From positions 1,488,001 to 1,552,000 of the forward strand of contig NZ_JAVDVK010000001.1 in NCBI RefSeq assembly GCF_031456835.1: a DNA stretch of 64,000 nucleotides. The letters are read 5' to 3'. The position numbers were made by a program, and so were the translations under genes. This document shows, in pieces, positions 18,116 through 27,478 of this stretch (position 1 is its first letter; every line of letters starts with the position of its first letter). This DNA comes from Leifsonia shinshuensis (GTDB lineage Bacteria > Actinomycetota > Actinomycetes > Actinomycetales > Microbacteriaceae). Below the pieces are notes generated by a model. It was not told where the DNA came from and ran no database searches. It saw nothing but the letters and a program-made list of their open reading frames with translations.

Positions 18116-18619
18116 TCAGGCGCGCGGCGGCAGCGCCGCGGCGACCGCGTCGGCCAGCGCCCGCGGCGGGCGGCCGACGTCGAGGCGGAGGCCCGCCTCG
18201 TCGGACTGCAGCGGCTCGAGGGTGGCCAGCTGCGAGTCGAGCAGGGAGACCGGCATGAAGTGCCCGGGCCGCTCGCTCATGCGGGCGGCGAGCAGCTCGC
18301 GCGTTCCGTCGAGCTCGGCGAACACCGCCGCGGGCGCCTCCGCCCGGATGAGGTCGCGGTAGGCGCGCTTCAGGGCGGAGCAGGCGACCACGACGCCGTC
18401 CGGACCGGTCGACGCGAGGGTGCGGCCGACCTCCTGCAGCCAGGGGATGCGGTCCTCGTCCGTGAGCGGCGTGCCGGAGGCCATCTTGGCGACGTTCGCC
18501 GGCGGGTGCAGGGCGTCGCCGTCGACGAACGGCACGCCGAGACGCTCCGCGAGCAGCTCTCCGACCGTGGTCTTGCCCGACCCGGACACGCCCATCACCA
18601 CAACCTGGACCGGCTCCAC
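18116..18619 (-). CDS. gntK: Gluconokinase
   Basis: Phosphorylates D-gluconate to 6-phosphogluconate; 167 residues, P-loop kinase of the GntK/shikimate-kinase type. Walker A GVSGSGKTT lies at residues 8-16, followed by 'FVDGDALHPPANVAKMASGTPLTDEDR' (split) and the lid 'SALKRAYRDLIR'. GTG 18619 was chosen because GGGAGG lies seven bases upstream; another in-frame GTG at 18664 has no such site. It follows mannonate dehydratase after 69 bases, so it may be the last gene of the hexuronate operon. Its product feeds Gnd (30068-31525). Confidence 0.93.
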   Translation of the reverse strand: MEPVQVVVMGVSGSGKTTVGELLAERLGVPFVDGDALHPPANVAKMASGTPLTDEDRIPWLQEVGRTLASTGPDGVVVACSALKRAYRDLIRAEAPAAVFAELDGTRELLAARMSERPGHFMPVSLLDSQLATLEPLQSDEAGLRLDVGRPPRALADAVAAALPPRA

Positions 18620-18688
18620 CCGCGTTCCTCCCTGACTCTCCGACTCACGCAACCGCGACGACACCGACGACTCCCGCGACCCCGCCGC

Positions 18689-19936
18689 TCACCAGTCGTG
18701 CATCGAACCGTCCAGCAGACGGTTCACCGGCAAGTATGCCGCCTGATACGGGAAGGACTCGGCCAGCACCTCGTCGTAGTCGACGCCCAGGCCGGGCTCC
18801 TCGCCCGGGATCAGCAGCCCGTCGGCGAACGAGTAGCCGGGCCGGAACAGCTCGTCCGTCTCGGGGCTGTGCTTCATGTACTCCTGGATGCCGAAGTTCG
18901 GGATGGCGACCCCGAGGTGGATGGCCGCCGCCAGTCCCACGGGCGACACGTCGGTCGGGCCGTGCACGCCCGACTTGATCTGGTAGACGGCGGCGTAGTC
19001 GAAGATCCGCCGGAGGCCGGTGATGCCGCCGGCGTGCGTGACTGGCGAGCGCACGTAGTCGATCAGCTGCTCCTCGAACAGCTCCCGGTAGTCCCAGATC
19101 GTGTTGAACACCTCGCCGATCGCCAGCGGCGTCGTGGTGTGCTCGCGCACGCGGCGCAGCACGGCTTGGTTCTCGGCGGGGGTGACATCCTCCAGCCAGA
19201 ACAGGTCGTACGGCTCCAGCGACTTGCCGAGCTTGGCGGCCTGGATGGGCGTGAGCCGGTGGTGCGCGTCGTGCAGCAGCGGCAGCTCGGGCCCGAACTC
19301 GTTCCGCACCGCCTCGAACACGCCCGGGATGTGGCGCAGGTAGGCGCGCGTGTCCCACTGCTCCTCGACCGGCACCGCACTGCGGCGGGCCGGCTCGTGG
19401 TCGTAGCGCGTCGTGGTGCCGCCGGCACCGGCCGTCGCGTTCGCCGAGGACGCGACGCCGTACACCGAGCCGAGCCCGGGCACGCCGGTCTGGATGCGGA
19501 TGGCGCGGTAGCCCTGCTCCAGGTGCGCGCGCACCGAGTCGAACAGCTCGGGCAGCTCCGCCCCCGACGCGTGACCGTAGGTGAGGCATCCCCGCCGGCT
19601 GCGTCCGCCGAGCAGCTGGTAGAGCGGCAGGCCGGCGACCTTGGCCTTGATGTCCCACAGCGCCGTGTCCACCGCGGCGATCGACGCCATCGTCACCGGG
19701 CCGCGCCGCCAGTACGCGCCGCGGTACAGGTACTGCCAGGTGTCCTCGATCTGGTGCGCGTCCCGTCCGATCAGCAGCGGGACGACGTGCTCGCTGAGGT
19801 AGGCCGCCACGGCGAGCTCGCGCCCGTTCAGCGTGGCGTCGCCGAGGCCGGTCACGCCGTCCTCGGTCGTGATGCGGAGGGTGACGAAGTTGCGGCCGGG
19901 GCTGGTGATCAGGACGTCGGCGGCGGTGATTCTCAT
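18689..19936 (-). CDS. manD: D-mannonate dehydratase (enolase superfamily, ManD/RspA)
   Basis: Dehydrates D-mannonate to 2-keto-3-deoxy-D-gluconate; 415 residues. The ManD pattern is present: [11 protein letters not shown] (metal Asp plus catalytic His), FWLEDVTP and LAIGEVFN (metal Glu residues), [12 protein letters not shown] with a second His, and the C-terminal '[10 protein letters not shown]'. The N-terminal capping domain starts [14 protein letters not shown]. It overlaps the uxuB-like gene by ATGA (19933-19936). Some close homologues have low activity or act on gluconate; the pathway context favours mannonate. Confidence 0.88.
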   Translation of the reverse strand: MRITAADVLITSPGRNFVTLRITTEDGVTGLGDATLNGRELAVAAYLSEHVVPLLIGRDAHQIEDTWQYLYRGAYWRRGPVTMASIAAVDTALWDIKAKVAGLPLYQLLGGRSRRGCLTYGHASGAELPELFDSVRAHLEQGYRAIRIQTGVPGLGSVYGVASSANATAGAGGTTTRYDHEPARRSAVPVEEQWDTRAYLRHIPGVFEAVRNEFGPELPLLHDAHHRLTPIQAAKLGKSLEPYDLFWLEDVTPAENQAVLRRVREHTTTPLAIGEVFNTIWDYRELFEEQLIDYVRSPVTHAGGITGLRRIFDYAAVYQIKSGVHGPTDVSPVGLAAAIHLGVAIPNFGIQEYMKHSPETDELFRPGYSFADGLLIPGEEPGLGVDYDEVLAESFPYQAAYLPVNRLLDGSMHDW

Positions 19937-21228
19937 GCGTGTGCTCCTTGCAGGGATGCGATGCGGTCGGCGATCAGCGCGACCAGGTCGGTGCGTTCGG
20001 TGAGGTCGGGGGCGAGGGCGGCCACGACGAGCGCCGCGCGGTCGGAGGGGGTGCGGGCGTCCCGCAGCCGGGCGGGCAGGTCGCCGGCCCCGGCATCGCG
20101 CACAGACCCCGGCTCCGTCGTCGCGAGATGCAGCGCCCAGGCGCCCAGCACTCCGGCCTGAGCGCTGCCGGGCGGGCGGCCTTCGGCGAAGCGGGCGCGC
20201 AGCGGATCCAGGATGCGCGGACCGAGCTTCTGCGAGCCGTCGGTCGCGATCTGGGCGAGCCGGTGCTCGATGCGCGCGTTGGCGAAGCGGTCCCGCAGGG
20301 CGGCGAGCGCCTCCTCCACCGCGGCATCGTCGAACGGGAGGCCGACCCGCTGCTCCGCCCACAGCCGCTCCAGCTCGTCGCGCAGGGCCGGGTCGGCGAC
20401 GGCCTCGGCGACCGTCGTCCGCCCGCGGAGGAGGCCGTGGTAGGCGAGCAGGGAGTGCCCGGCGTTGAGCAGCCACAGCTTGCGCCGCTCGAACGGCTCG
20501 ATGTCGGCGACGAAGCGCGCTCCCCCGGCCTCCCAATCGGGACGCCCGGCGGGGAAGGTCCCAGCCAGCACCCACTCGGTGAACGGCTCGGTGATGACCG
20601 GCGCGGCGTCGTCCCACCCGGTGAGGCGGCGCACTTCGGCGCGGTCCACGTCCGTCGTGGCCGGGGTGATGCGGTCGACCATCGTCGAGACGAAGGCGAC
20701 CTCCGTCCGGATCCACGTAGCCAGCGCAGCGTCGGGCGCGGCGAGCGCGAGCACGGCATCCCGGATCACGTCGCCGTTGCGCGGCAGGTTGTCGCAGCTG
20801 ACCACCGCGATGCCGCCCGCGCCGGCCGCGTGCCTTGCGGCGAGACCGTCGAGCACTCGGGCGGCCGCCGAGGCGCCCGGGCGATACCCGGCCTCCGTCA
20901 CGGTCAACGTGAGCACGCCGACCTGCGGGTCGGCGATGGTCGCCCGCCAGGCGGCGCGGCCGGCGCCGTCGTGCACCCGGCTCAGCGCCTCGATCGTGCG
21001 CGGGGCGTCGCCGTCGGCGCTGCGCTCGACCAGCGTGTAGAGCGCATCCTGGGCCGAGAGCACCCGGGCGGCCTCGGGGCTCCGGCCGGTGAAGGCGGCG
21101 ATGCCCCAGTCTCCACCAGCGTCGTTCGCGAGTTGCGTGTACCAGGCCTGGTGCGCACGGTGGAACGCGCCGAGGCCCAGGTGCGCGACCCGGACCGGGT
21201 GACGCGCGGAGCGCCGGGGCGGCGTCAC
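19933..21228 (-). CDS. uxuB: D-fructuronate reductase / mannitol dehydrogenase-family oxidoreductase
   Basis: Long-chain polyol dehydrogenase family, 431 residues, reducing D-fructuronate to D-mannonate with NADH. Rossmann opening '[18 protein letters not shown]' (residues 15-32), then '[12 protein letters not shown]', '[11 protein letters not shown]' and the catalytic Lys in '[14 protein letters not shown]'. The GTG start overlaps the preceding stop (GTGA) and its own stop overlaps manD (ATGA). A mannitol or arabinitol dehydrogenase is the alternative by family, but uxaC and manD nearby support fructuronate reductase. Confidence 0.87.
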   Translation of the reverse strand: MTPPRRSARHPVRVAHLGLGAFHRAHQAWYTQLANDAGGDWGIAAFTGRSPEAARVLSAQDALYTLVERSADGDAPRTIEALSRVHDGAGRAAWRATIADPQVGVLTLTVTEAGYRPGASAAARVLDGLAARHAAGAGGIAVVSCDNLPRNGDVIRDAVLALAAPDAALATWIRTEVAFVSTMVDRITPATTDVDRAEVRRLTGWDDAAPVITEPFTEWVLAGTFPAGRPDWEAGGARFVADIEPFERRKLWLLNAGHSLLAYHGLLRGRTTVAEAVADPALRDELERLWAEQRVGLPFDDAAVEEALAALRDRFANARIEHRLAQIATDGSQKLGPRILDPLRARFAEGRPPGSAQAGVLGAWALHLATTEPGSVRDAGAGDLPARLRDARTPSDRAALVVAALAPDLTERTDLVALIADRIASLQGAHA

Positions 21229-22088
21229 GCCGCGTCCGCGGTGCGCGTGCGGGCCTCGACGGCACGCAGGTAGGCGAGATCGTCCCGGGTGCGCTCCTCG
21301 AGGGGCACCTCCGTCGAGAAGTCCTCGCAGGTCACCCACCCGTCGTAGCCGAAGTCGTGCAGGGCGCGGAAGTACGCATCCACATCCCCCGCGCCGGTCC
21401 GGAGCGGCGCCCACTCGTGGTGCCAGCGGACGGTGCCGTCCTCCTCCGGCTCCCCCGCGACCCACGCCGCGTTCTTCACGTGAACGTGCGCGAGGTACGG
21501 TCCGAGCAGCTGGAGGCTCGCCAGCGTCTCCTCGCGGCCCTCGATGACGAGATTGCCGAGATCGTGGATGACGCCGACGTGCTCCGGGTCGAGCCCGTCG
21601 AGGAGGCGGAAGGCCGCCGAGGCGGACGGCGTGATCGTCTCGTGGTGCAGCTCCACCAACGCCTTCACGCCGTGATGCGCCGCGCGCGAGGCGGCCCACT
21701 CGACGTCGCGCCGCGCCGCGGCGAACAGCGTGCGGTAGTCGCCGGAGTCGGTGCGCGGCATGGTGACGCGCACCTGCCCGGCGCCGAGCCGCGCCGTCGC
21801 CGCGAGCATCCGCTCGACGTCGTCGTGCTGCTCGCAGCGGGCGTAGCCGCCGATGCCGGAGAAGGCGAGACCGGATTCGCGCGTGATGCGGGCGATCTCG
21901 TCGAGGTGGTCCTCCAGCCCGGTCAGCGGCCAGGTCGCGCGGTTGCCCGCCCAGAAGCCCGGCTCGGCCGTCTGCTGCTGGTCGGTGATGCGCCACTCGA
22001 TGCCGTCCCAGCCCTGTGCGGCGAGGATGCGCGCGGCCTCCTCGGGCGTCCATTCGGGGGTGGATGCGGTGAAGACGGAGAACCTCAT
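21225..22088 (-). CDS. Sugar phosphate isomerase/epimerase (xylose isomerase-like TIM barrel)
   Basis: 287 residues of the AP-endonuclease-2/xylose isomerase-like fold. Metal-binding acidic and His residues are visible in '[12 protein letters not shown]', '[14 protein letters not shown]', '[11 protein letters not shown]' and 'WVTCEDFS'. The substrate is unknown. Family members epimerise or isomerise free sugars, keto-acids or inositol derivatives. Coupled by four-base overlaps on both sides to the Gfo/Idh gene and the reductase, so it belongs to the hexuronate pathway or to a step feeding it. Confidence 0.78.
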   Translation of the reverse strand: MRFSVFTASTPEWTPEEAARILAAQGWDGIEWRITDQQQTAEPGFWAGNRATWPLTGLEDHLDEIARITRESGLAFSGIGGYARCEQHDDVERMLAATARLGAGQVRVTMPRTDSGDYRTLFAAARRDVEWAASRAAHHGVKALVELHHETITPSASAAFRLLDGLDPEHVGVIHDLGNLVIEGREETLASLQLLGPYLAHVHVKNAAWVAGEPEEDGTVRWHHEWAPLRTGAGDVDAYFRALHDFGYDGWVTCEDFSTEVPLEERTRDDLAYLRAVEARTRTADAA

Positions 22089-23224
22089 GCCGGCACCCCC
22101 GTCGTGACGGTGACGCCGTCCAGGTCGCCGGCGACCACCTCCTCGAAGCGGACCGGGCGGCCCAGCGTCGCGGACAGGTAGACGGAGCGGACGACGCAGA
22201 GTGAGACGAAGGCGTCCTCCACTCCGACGCCGGGCGCGCGGCGGTCGTCGATGGCGTCGACGATGTCCTCGTACTGCCGCAGGTGGCCGGTCACGAAGAC
22301 GTCCGGGCCCCGGTCTCCCCCGCGCACCTCCGCGGCCGGCACCACATCGGAAGCGCGGTCTGCAGTGTCGCCGTCGGCGAAGAACGATTCGAGCTGGTCG
22401 TCGTGCACGACCGCCGAGCCGCGGTCGCCGTGCACCTGCAATCGCACCGCGAGGCCCGGGAAGGCCGCCGTCGTGGCATGCAGCACGGCGAGCGCGCCGG
22501 ACTCGAAGCGGATGGTGGCGACGGCTATGTCCTCCACCTCGACGCGCTCGTGCGCCAGCAGGGCGGTGTGCGCCGTGATCTCGACCGGACGGCCGAGGAA
22601 CCAGACGAGCAGGTCGACGGTGTGGACGCCCTGGTTCATCACCGCGCCCCCGCCGTCGAGGTCCCAGGTGCCCCGCCACTGCCCGGAGTCGTAGTACTCC
22701 TGGCTGCGCCACCACGCGACCGACGCGACCCCGCTGGTCACCCGGCCGAAGCGGCCGCTGTGGGCGGCCTCCGCGACCGCGCGCGAGGCGGGGTCGAAGC
22801 GGTGCTGGCTGATCACCGAGACGACCAGGCCGTCGCGCTCGGCGGCACGGGACAGCTCCAGGATCTCGCGGGCGCGCCCCATGTCGGTGTCGAGCGGCTT
22901 CTCGATCACCACGTGCTTTCCGGCGGCGATCGCCTCGCGCGCCACGTCCACGTGCAGGCCGCTCGGCGTGCAGATGACGACGACGTCGATCGGCGCGGCG
23001 CCGAGGGCCTCGGTCAGCGCGGCGGACTCGGCGGGCCGGGCGCCCGACTCGGCCTCGACGGTGTCCGCGAGCGTGTGCGCGGCCGCGGGGACCGCATCCA
23101 CCAGCGCGGTGATCGTCAGCCGGGGATGCCGCAGGATGGCGCGCGCGTGGTTGAGGCCGATGATGCCGCAGCCGACGATGGCGACGTTCAGCGGCGAAGC
23201 GCCGGAGGTGATGGGGTCTGTCAT
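22085..23224 (-). CDS. Gfo/Idh/MocA-family oxidoreductase
   Basis: NAD(P)-dependent sugar or cyclitol dehydrogenase, 379 residues. Rossmann motif VAIVGCGIIGLNHA (about residues 13-26), the family motif EKPLDTD (Lys acting with the nicotinamide), 'DLDGGGAVMNQGVHTVDLL' with the catalytic-region His, and the C-terminal alpha/beta domain. The substrate is unknown. ATGA overlaps on both sides. Together with two TIM-barrel isomerases it suggests an oxidised sugar or glycoside (for example an oxidative deglycosylation route) enters the pathway. Confidence 0.82.
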   Translation of the reverse strand: MTDPITSGASPLNVAIVGCGIIGLNHARAILRHPRLTITALVDAVPAAAHTLADTVEAESGARPAESAALTEALGAAPIDVVVICTPSGLHVDVAREAIAAGKHVVIEKPLDTDMGRAREILELSRAAERDGLVVSVISQHRFDPASRAVAEAAHSGRFGRVTSGVASVAWWRSQEYYDSGQWRGTWDLDGGGAVMNQGVHTVDLLVWFLGRPVEITAHTALLAHERVEVEDIAVATIRFESGALAVLHATTAAFPGLAVRLQVHGDRGSAVVHDDQLESFFADGDTADRASDVVPAAEVRGGDRGPDVFVTGHLRQYEDIVDAIDDRRAPGVGVEDAFVSLCVVRSVYLSATLGRPVRFEEVVAGDLDGVTVTTGVPA

Positions 23225-24078
23225 GCGAGGGTCACTCCGATCCGGTCGGTGAGGAGGCGGAACGCGCGTCCGGCACGGCCGAAGGCCGCGGGGCCCGAGA
23301 AGCCGCCGAGCGCGCTCACGTCGGTGAGGTGGGGTTCGAGGGAGGCGAAGCCCGCGTAGCCGTCGTCGCGGAGCGCGGTGAGCGTCTCCAGCACCTGGCC
23401 GTCGCCCTCCCCCGCCGGGACGACCTCGCCGGTGTCGGCGAGCGCGTCCTTCACCTGCAGGTACTCCAGGTGCGGGCGCAGCAGGGCGTAGCCGTCGTCG
23501 AAGGGATGCGCGACGCCGACCTGCACGAAGTTGGCGCTGTCCCAGGCCAGGCGCAGCGCCGGCGAGCCGACCGTCTCGACGATGTCGAGGCAGCGCTCGG
23601 GGGTGTCGCCGTAGATGTCCTTCTCGTTCTCGTGCAGCAGGACCACGCCGGCGGCCTCGGCGCGGTCGGCGAGCGCGCGCATCCGCACCATCACGTCGTC
23701 GCGGATGCTCTCCACGGTCACGCCCTCGGCGCGGAAGAACGAAAACAGCCGGATGTAGCGCGTGCCGAGCCGGTCGGCGGCCGCGATCGCGCGGTCGAGC
23801 CGCTCGACCTCGTGCTCGACGGGCAGCGCCACATCCACCTTGCCGACGGGCGACGCGATGGCGGAGACGCCCATCCCCCGCTCCTCGAGCACGGCCGCCA
23901 GGCGGTTCAGCTGCTCGCCGTCGAGGTCGACGATGTTGACGCCCCAGGCGCTGCGCACCTCGATGCAGCTCGCACCGAGCGCCTGCAGCACCGCCACCTG
24001 GACGACGGGATCCTGGTCGATCTCGTCGCCGAACCCCGACAGGGTCCACGTCGCTGCGTTCATTCCTCCACTGGTCAC
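23221..24078 (-). CDS. Sugar phosphate isomerase/epimerase (second TIM-barrel protein)
   Basis: 285 residues if it starts at GTG 24078, or 280 from ATG 24063. The GTG makes a GTGA overlap with the permease, matching the other junctions of this operon, and has GGAGGAG five bases upstream; the ATG has its GGAGG only one base away. Xylose isomerase-like fold: opening 'WTLSGFGDEIDQDPVVQ', metal-ligand segments 'VLLHENEKDIYG', 'LRLAWDSANFVQVG' and 'HLEYLQVKDA', ending 'FASLEPHL'. It is only distantly similar to the other barrel at 21225-22088, so not a recent duplicate. Confidence 0.78.
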   Translation of the reverse strand: MTSGGMNAATWTLSGFGDEIDQDPVVQVAVLQALGASCIEVRSAWGVNIVDLDGEQLNRLAAVLEERGMGVSAIASPVGKVDVALPVEHEVERLDRAIAAADRLGTRYIRLFSFFRAEGVTVESIRDDVMVRMRALADRAEAAGVVLLHENEKDIYGDTPERCLDIVETVGSPALRLAWDSANFVQVGVAHPFDDGYALLRPHLEYLQVKDALADTGEVVPAGEGDGQVLETLTALRDDGYAGFASLEPHLTDVSALGGFSGPAAFGRAGRAFRLLTDRIGVTLA

Positions 24079-24947
24079 TTCACTCCTCCGGATGTCAATC
24101 CGCCCACCAGGTACCGCTGGAAGACGAGGTACAGCACCACCACCGGCAGTGCGCAGATCAGGGATGCGGCCATCATCTGGCCGTAGAGCGGCACCGCGCC
24201 GCCCTCCTGCGTCGCGCCGAACACCTGCAGCGCCACGGCCGCCGTCCGGGTCTCCGGGTTGGTCAGCACCGACGCGAACAGCACGTCGTTCCAGCCGAGC
24301 AGGAAGGCGAAGATGCCCGATACGACGATGCCGGGCCAGCTGAGCGGCACGACGATGCCGGTGAGGATGCGCCACGACGACGCGCCGTCGATGCGGGCCG
24401 CCTCCTCCAGCGCCTTCGGCAGCCCGCGCAGGTAGGTCACCATCACCCAGGTCGAGAACGGCAGCGCGAAGGTCAGGTAGGTGATGAACACGGCCCACCG
24501 GGTGCCGATGATCTGCACGCCGAGCAATGACGCGGTGGACGAGAACAGCACGAACACCGGCAGCAGCATGAGCGTGCCCGGGATGGACTGCAGCCCGAGC
24601 AGCCCGCGCAGGAACGACAGCCGCCCGCGGAACTCGTAGCGCACCAGCACGTAGGCGGTCGCCACCGCGAGGAAGGCGCAGACGATCGCGACGGCGCCGC
24701 AGATCAGGACGCTGTTGGCGAGCCCGGTGCCGAGGTCGACGGTGGTCCACACCTTGAGGTAGTTGTCGAGGTGCAGCTCCGTCGGCAGGAACGCGCCGGC
24801 CGCCACGGAGACGTCCGAGTTGACCGACGAGAACAGCATGTAGAGCACGGGCCCGAGCACGATCACGAGCAGCACGGCGATGATCGTGACGATCAGCCAG
24901 CGCGGCAGCAGGCGGTGGACGTCTGCACTGGAGCGGACGACGGTCAT
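24075..24947 (-). CDS. Carbohydrate ABC transporter permease (CUT1, MalG type)
   Basis: 290-residue inner-membrane permease with six predicted helices. The EAA loop that contacts the ATPase is EEAARIDGASSWRILTGIVVPLSWPG. ATG 24947 overlaps the first permease stop (ATGA). The long frame upstream of it is a shadow. It pairs with the permease at 24944-25969 and the binding protein at 25981-27342. No ATPase gene is in the operon, so a shared MsmK/UgpC-type ATPase encoded elsewhere is likely. Confidence 0.92.
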   Translation of the reverse strand: MTVVRSSADVHRLLPRWLIVTIIAVLLVIVLGPVLYMLFSSVNSDVSVAAGAFLPTELHLDNYLKVWTTVDLGTGLANSVLICGAVAIVCAFLAVATAYVLVRYEFRGRLSFLRGLLGLQSIPGTLMLLPVFVLFSSTASLLGVQIIGTRWAVFITYLTFALPFSTWVMVTYLRGLPKALEEAARIDGASSWRILTGIVVPLSWPGIVVSGIFAFLLGWNDVLFASVLTNPETRTAAVALQVFGATQEGGAVPLYGQMMAASLICALPVVVLYLVFQRYLVGGLTSGGVK

Positions 24948-25969
24948 CGCTGCGCCTCCTCTCCGGAGTCGAGCTTCACGGCCCGCAGGTAGACGAACAG
25001 CGGGATGGCGATGAGCACGAGCGAGCAGATCGCCATCGCGGCGCTCAGCCCGAACCGGAAGCTCTGGAAGCTCGTGGTGTAGGTGAGCACCGGCAGCACG
25101 TCCACGTCCTGGGGCGCCGGGATGCCGAACAGCACGAACGGCAGGGTGAACGCGTTGATGTTGTGCAGGAACGCGATGATCAGCGCCAGGAAGATGGAGC
25201 CGCGCAGGTACGGCAGGATGACGTACCGCAGCTTGATCCACCAGGTCGCCCCGTCGATCGCGGCCGCCTCGTGCACCTCCGGGTCGACGCTCTGGAGTCC
25301 TGCGACGACGAGCAGGTAGAAGAACGGCCACGAGGTCCACAGCTGCACCAGGATGAGCGACCAGTAGCTGAGCGGCCCGTTGAGCCACAGTCCCGGGTGG
25401 ACGCCGATCGAGCCGAGCAGGCTGTCCACCACACCGCCGGGCTGCAGCATCGTGCGCCACAGCGTCCCGACGACGAACGCCGGGAGCACGTACGGGATGA
25501 GGAACAGCGAGCGCACCAGCGCACGGCCGCGGAAGCGGTTCTGCGTGGCGAGCGCCGCGGCGACGCCGATCGGGAGCGTGATGACCGCCGCGATGACCGC
25601 GAACGAGACGCTGATGCCGATCGAGCGCAGCAGCGGCGACGCCACGACGGCCTCGACGTAGTTGCCGAGCCCGATGAACGGCGCCTGCAACCAGCTCTGC
25701 AGCGTGTACTGATCGAGGTCGAGCGTGGACATCACCACGGCGACGATCAGCGGCACCACGATGATGATCAGCATCAGGATGCCGCCGGGCAGCAGCATCC
25801 ACAGCGGACGGTTGCGCCGCTCCAGGCCGCGGCGGCGCGGGCTGCGCGCCCCGGCCGGACGGTCCGTCCGGCCGGGGCGGCCGTGGCGGCCGCCCGCGGG
25901 AGCGCGTCCCGCGGGCGAGCCGTCGGCCGGGGCCGTGCCCTGCGGCGCGGCGAGTGTGGGATTCGACAT
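24944..25969 (-). CDS. Carbohydrate ABC transporter permease (CUT1, MalF/UgpA type)
   Basis: 341 residues. The first 55 are a low-complexity, Arg/Pro/Gly-rich cytoplasmic tail (RAPAGGRHGRPGRTDRPAG), then six membrane helices starting 'LWMLLPGGILMLIIIVVPLI'. The EAA loop is 'EAAAIDGATWWIKLRYVILPYLRG'. It starts 11 bases after the binding-protein stop. The long basic tail is common in actinobacterial MalF-type permeases. Confidence 0.92.
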   Translation of the reverse strand: MSNPTLAAPQGTAPADGSPAGRAPAGGRHGRPGRTDRPAGARSPRRRGLERRNRPLWMLLPGGILMLIIIVVPLIVAVVMSTLDLDQYTLQSWLQAPFIGLGNYVEAVVASPLLRSIGISVSFAVIAAVITLPIGVAAALATQNRFRGRALVRSLFLIPYVLPAFVVGTLWRTMLQPGGVVDSLLGSIGVHPGLWLNGPLSYWSLILVQLWTSWPFFYLLVVAGLQSVDPEVHEAAAIDGATWWIKLRYVILPYLRGSIFLALIIAFLHNINAFTLPFVLFGIPAPQDVDVLPVLTYTTSFQSFRFGLSAAMAICSLVLIAIPLFVYLRAVKLDSGEEAQR

Positions 25970-25980
25970 GACGGTCCCGG

Positions 25981-27342
25981 CTACTTCGCCTTGCTCAGGG
26001 AGGCCTGCGCGGTGGCCTGCGCGGTCTTCAGCCGGGCCTCCAGGTCGGAGGACGACACGCCTCCCGACGAGAGCGCCGGGATGGACTGCACCACCACGTT
26101 CACGAGCGCCAGCTGGGTGTCGCCCCAGGCTCCGGAGAACGGCGTCCCGTACGCCTTCGTGCCGGCGTCGAGGATCGGGCCGAGGAGCTCGTTGCCGTCC
26201 TCGATCTTCTTCGCGGCCGCGGCGTTGGTGGGCAGGTCGCCGAAGGTCTTCGTGTACGCGATCTGGTTGTCCTCGCTCGTGAGCATCTTGATCAGCGCGA
26301 AGGCGAGGTCCTGGTTCTTGGAGTACTTGGCGACCACCATGTTGTCGCCGGAGATGATCGTGGCCGCGGCCTTGCCGTCGGACGGCAGCTTCGACGCCCC
26401 CGGCGGGATGGTCGGCATCACCGCGTAGGCGTACTTGCCGGCCATGGCCGACGCGTCCAGCGACACCTGGGACGACGAGGACACCATCGGCAGGAACGCC
26501 GCCTTGCCGGAGGCGAAGGCCGCGACCGCCTGCGCGTTCTTCCAGCCGATCGCGGCCGGGTCGACCACCTTGTCCTTGGTGAGCCAGCCGAAGTAGGTCT
26601 GGTAGGCCTTCTTCACGGCGTCGTCGTCGATGGTCGCCTTCTTGGTCTTCAGGTCGAGCAGCGTGTTGCCCTGCTGCATCGACATCGCCCAGACGAACTT
26701 CCAGGGGTCGAAGCTGTCGGCGTAGGCGATGGCCATCCCGTGCACGTCGCCGCTGGTGAGCTTCTTCGCCTGCGCGGCGAGTCCATCCCAGGTGTCGGCG
26801 GGCTTGTCGATGCCCGCGGCCTTCAGCAGGTCCTTGTTGTAGGCCATCACGAACGGGCGGCTGAGGAACGGGATGCCGACCTGGTCGGACTGGCTCGGCC
26901 CGGAGATGCCGAGGGTGGCCGGGACGAAGCGGTCGCGGCCGCCGATCTTGGCCCAGTCGGCGGCGGTGAGCTTCACGAAGGCGCCGGTGGAGTACGCCGT
27001 GGGGGTGAACGTGGTGCCGAGGTCGTAGATGTCCGGGCCCTGGCCGCTCAGCACCGAGGTCTGGATCTTGGTGAGCTCGTCGTTCGCCGAGGCGAACGTC
27101 TCGAACTTCACCGTGGCGCCGGTCTCCTTCTGGAACTGGGCCGACACATCCTGGAACCACTTCTGCTGCTGGGTCGGGTAGAGGGTGTTGGCGGCGATCA
27201 TGACGTCGAGGGTCTTCCCGGCGCCGTCGACCTTCCCTCCCGCGGATGCCGTGGAGGTGGAGCCGGAGCCGGAGCATCCGGTGAGCGCGAGCCCGGCGGC
27301 CGCGAGGGCCGCCACCGCGCCGAGCGCAAGACGTGATCTCAT
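25981..27342 (-). CDS. Sugar ABC transporter substrate-binding lipoprotein
   Basis: 453-residue extracellular solute-binding protein family 1 lipoprotein; lipobox LTGC at residues 20-23 followed by a Ser/Gly/Thr linker. The ligand is inferred to be a glucuronate-containing sugar because the following genes catabolise hexuronates. ATG 27342 has AAGGAGAG upstream. First gene of the leftward operon 18116-27342; its promoter region contains a LacI-type operator at 27434-27447. Confidence 0.92.
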   Translation of the reverse strand: MRSRLALGAVAALAAAGLALTGCSGSGSTSTASAGGKVDGAGKTLDVMIAANTLYPTQQQKWFQDVSAQFQKETGATVKFETFASANDELTKIQTSVLSGQGPDIYDLGTTFTPTAYSTGAFVKLTAADWAKIGGRDRFVPATLGISGPSQSDQVGIPFLSRPFVMAYNKDLLKAAGIDKPADTWDGLAAQAKKLTSGDVHGMAIAYADSFDPWKFVWAMSMQQGNTLLDLKTKKATIDDDAVKKAYQTYFGWLTKDKVVDPAAIGWKNAQAVAAFASGKAAFLPMVSSSSQVSLDASAMAGKYAYAVMPTIPPGASKLPSDGKAAATIISGDNMVVAKYSKNQDLAFALIKMLTSEDNQIAYTKTFGDLPTNAAAAKKIEDGNELLGPILDAGTKAYGTPFSGAWGDTQLALVNVVVQSIPALSSGGVSSSDLEARLKTAQATAQASLSKAK

Positions 27343-27408
27343 TCGTACTCTCCTTCGAGCAGGGATCTGGTGGGCCTCGACCCGGCCGTGCCGGGGAGGT
27401 TGGTGGCG

Positions 27409-27438
27409 ACTCTAGGAGGGGTGCAAATCGGACTGCAA
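27409..27438 (-). promoter_or_regulatory. Promoter of the hexuronate transport/catabolism operon
   Basis: On the minus strand, TTGCAG (27438-27433), 18-base spacer, TAGAGT (27414-27409). This gives a leader of about 60 bases to the binding-protein ATG. The -35 is inside the LacI-type operator. Confidence 0.6.
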
Positions 27439-27447
27439 TCGTTTGCC
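27434..27447. promoter_or_regulatory. LacI-family operator in the divergent hexuronate promoter region
   Basis: TGCAATCGTTTGCC, a near-palindrome centred on CG with GCAA/TTGC arms, typical of LacI/GalR-family sites. It overlaps the -35 of the leftward operon and lies 31 bases before the lacI-type ATG. A second partial copy (TGCAAATCG, 27422-27430) lies next to it. Probably bound by the regulator encoded at 27479. Confidence 0.75.
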
Positions 27448-27478
27448 AGAATTTGCCATCGTGTGCTCTGATAGCCGC

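Noticed and set aside
21225..24078. Recent duplication of the two TIM-barrel isomerases
   Set aside because: The two proteins share only the fold-level pattern and differ throughout, so they are distant paralogues at most.
24079..24750. N-terminal extension of the TIM-barrel isomerase into the permease gene
   Set aside because: The upstream in-frame sequence is a shadow of the permease and carries no domain; the isomerase starts at GTG 24078 or ATG 24063.
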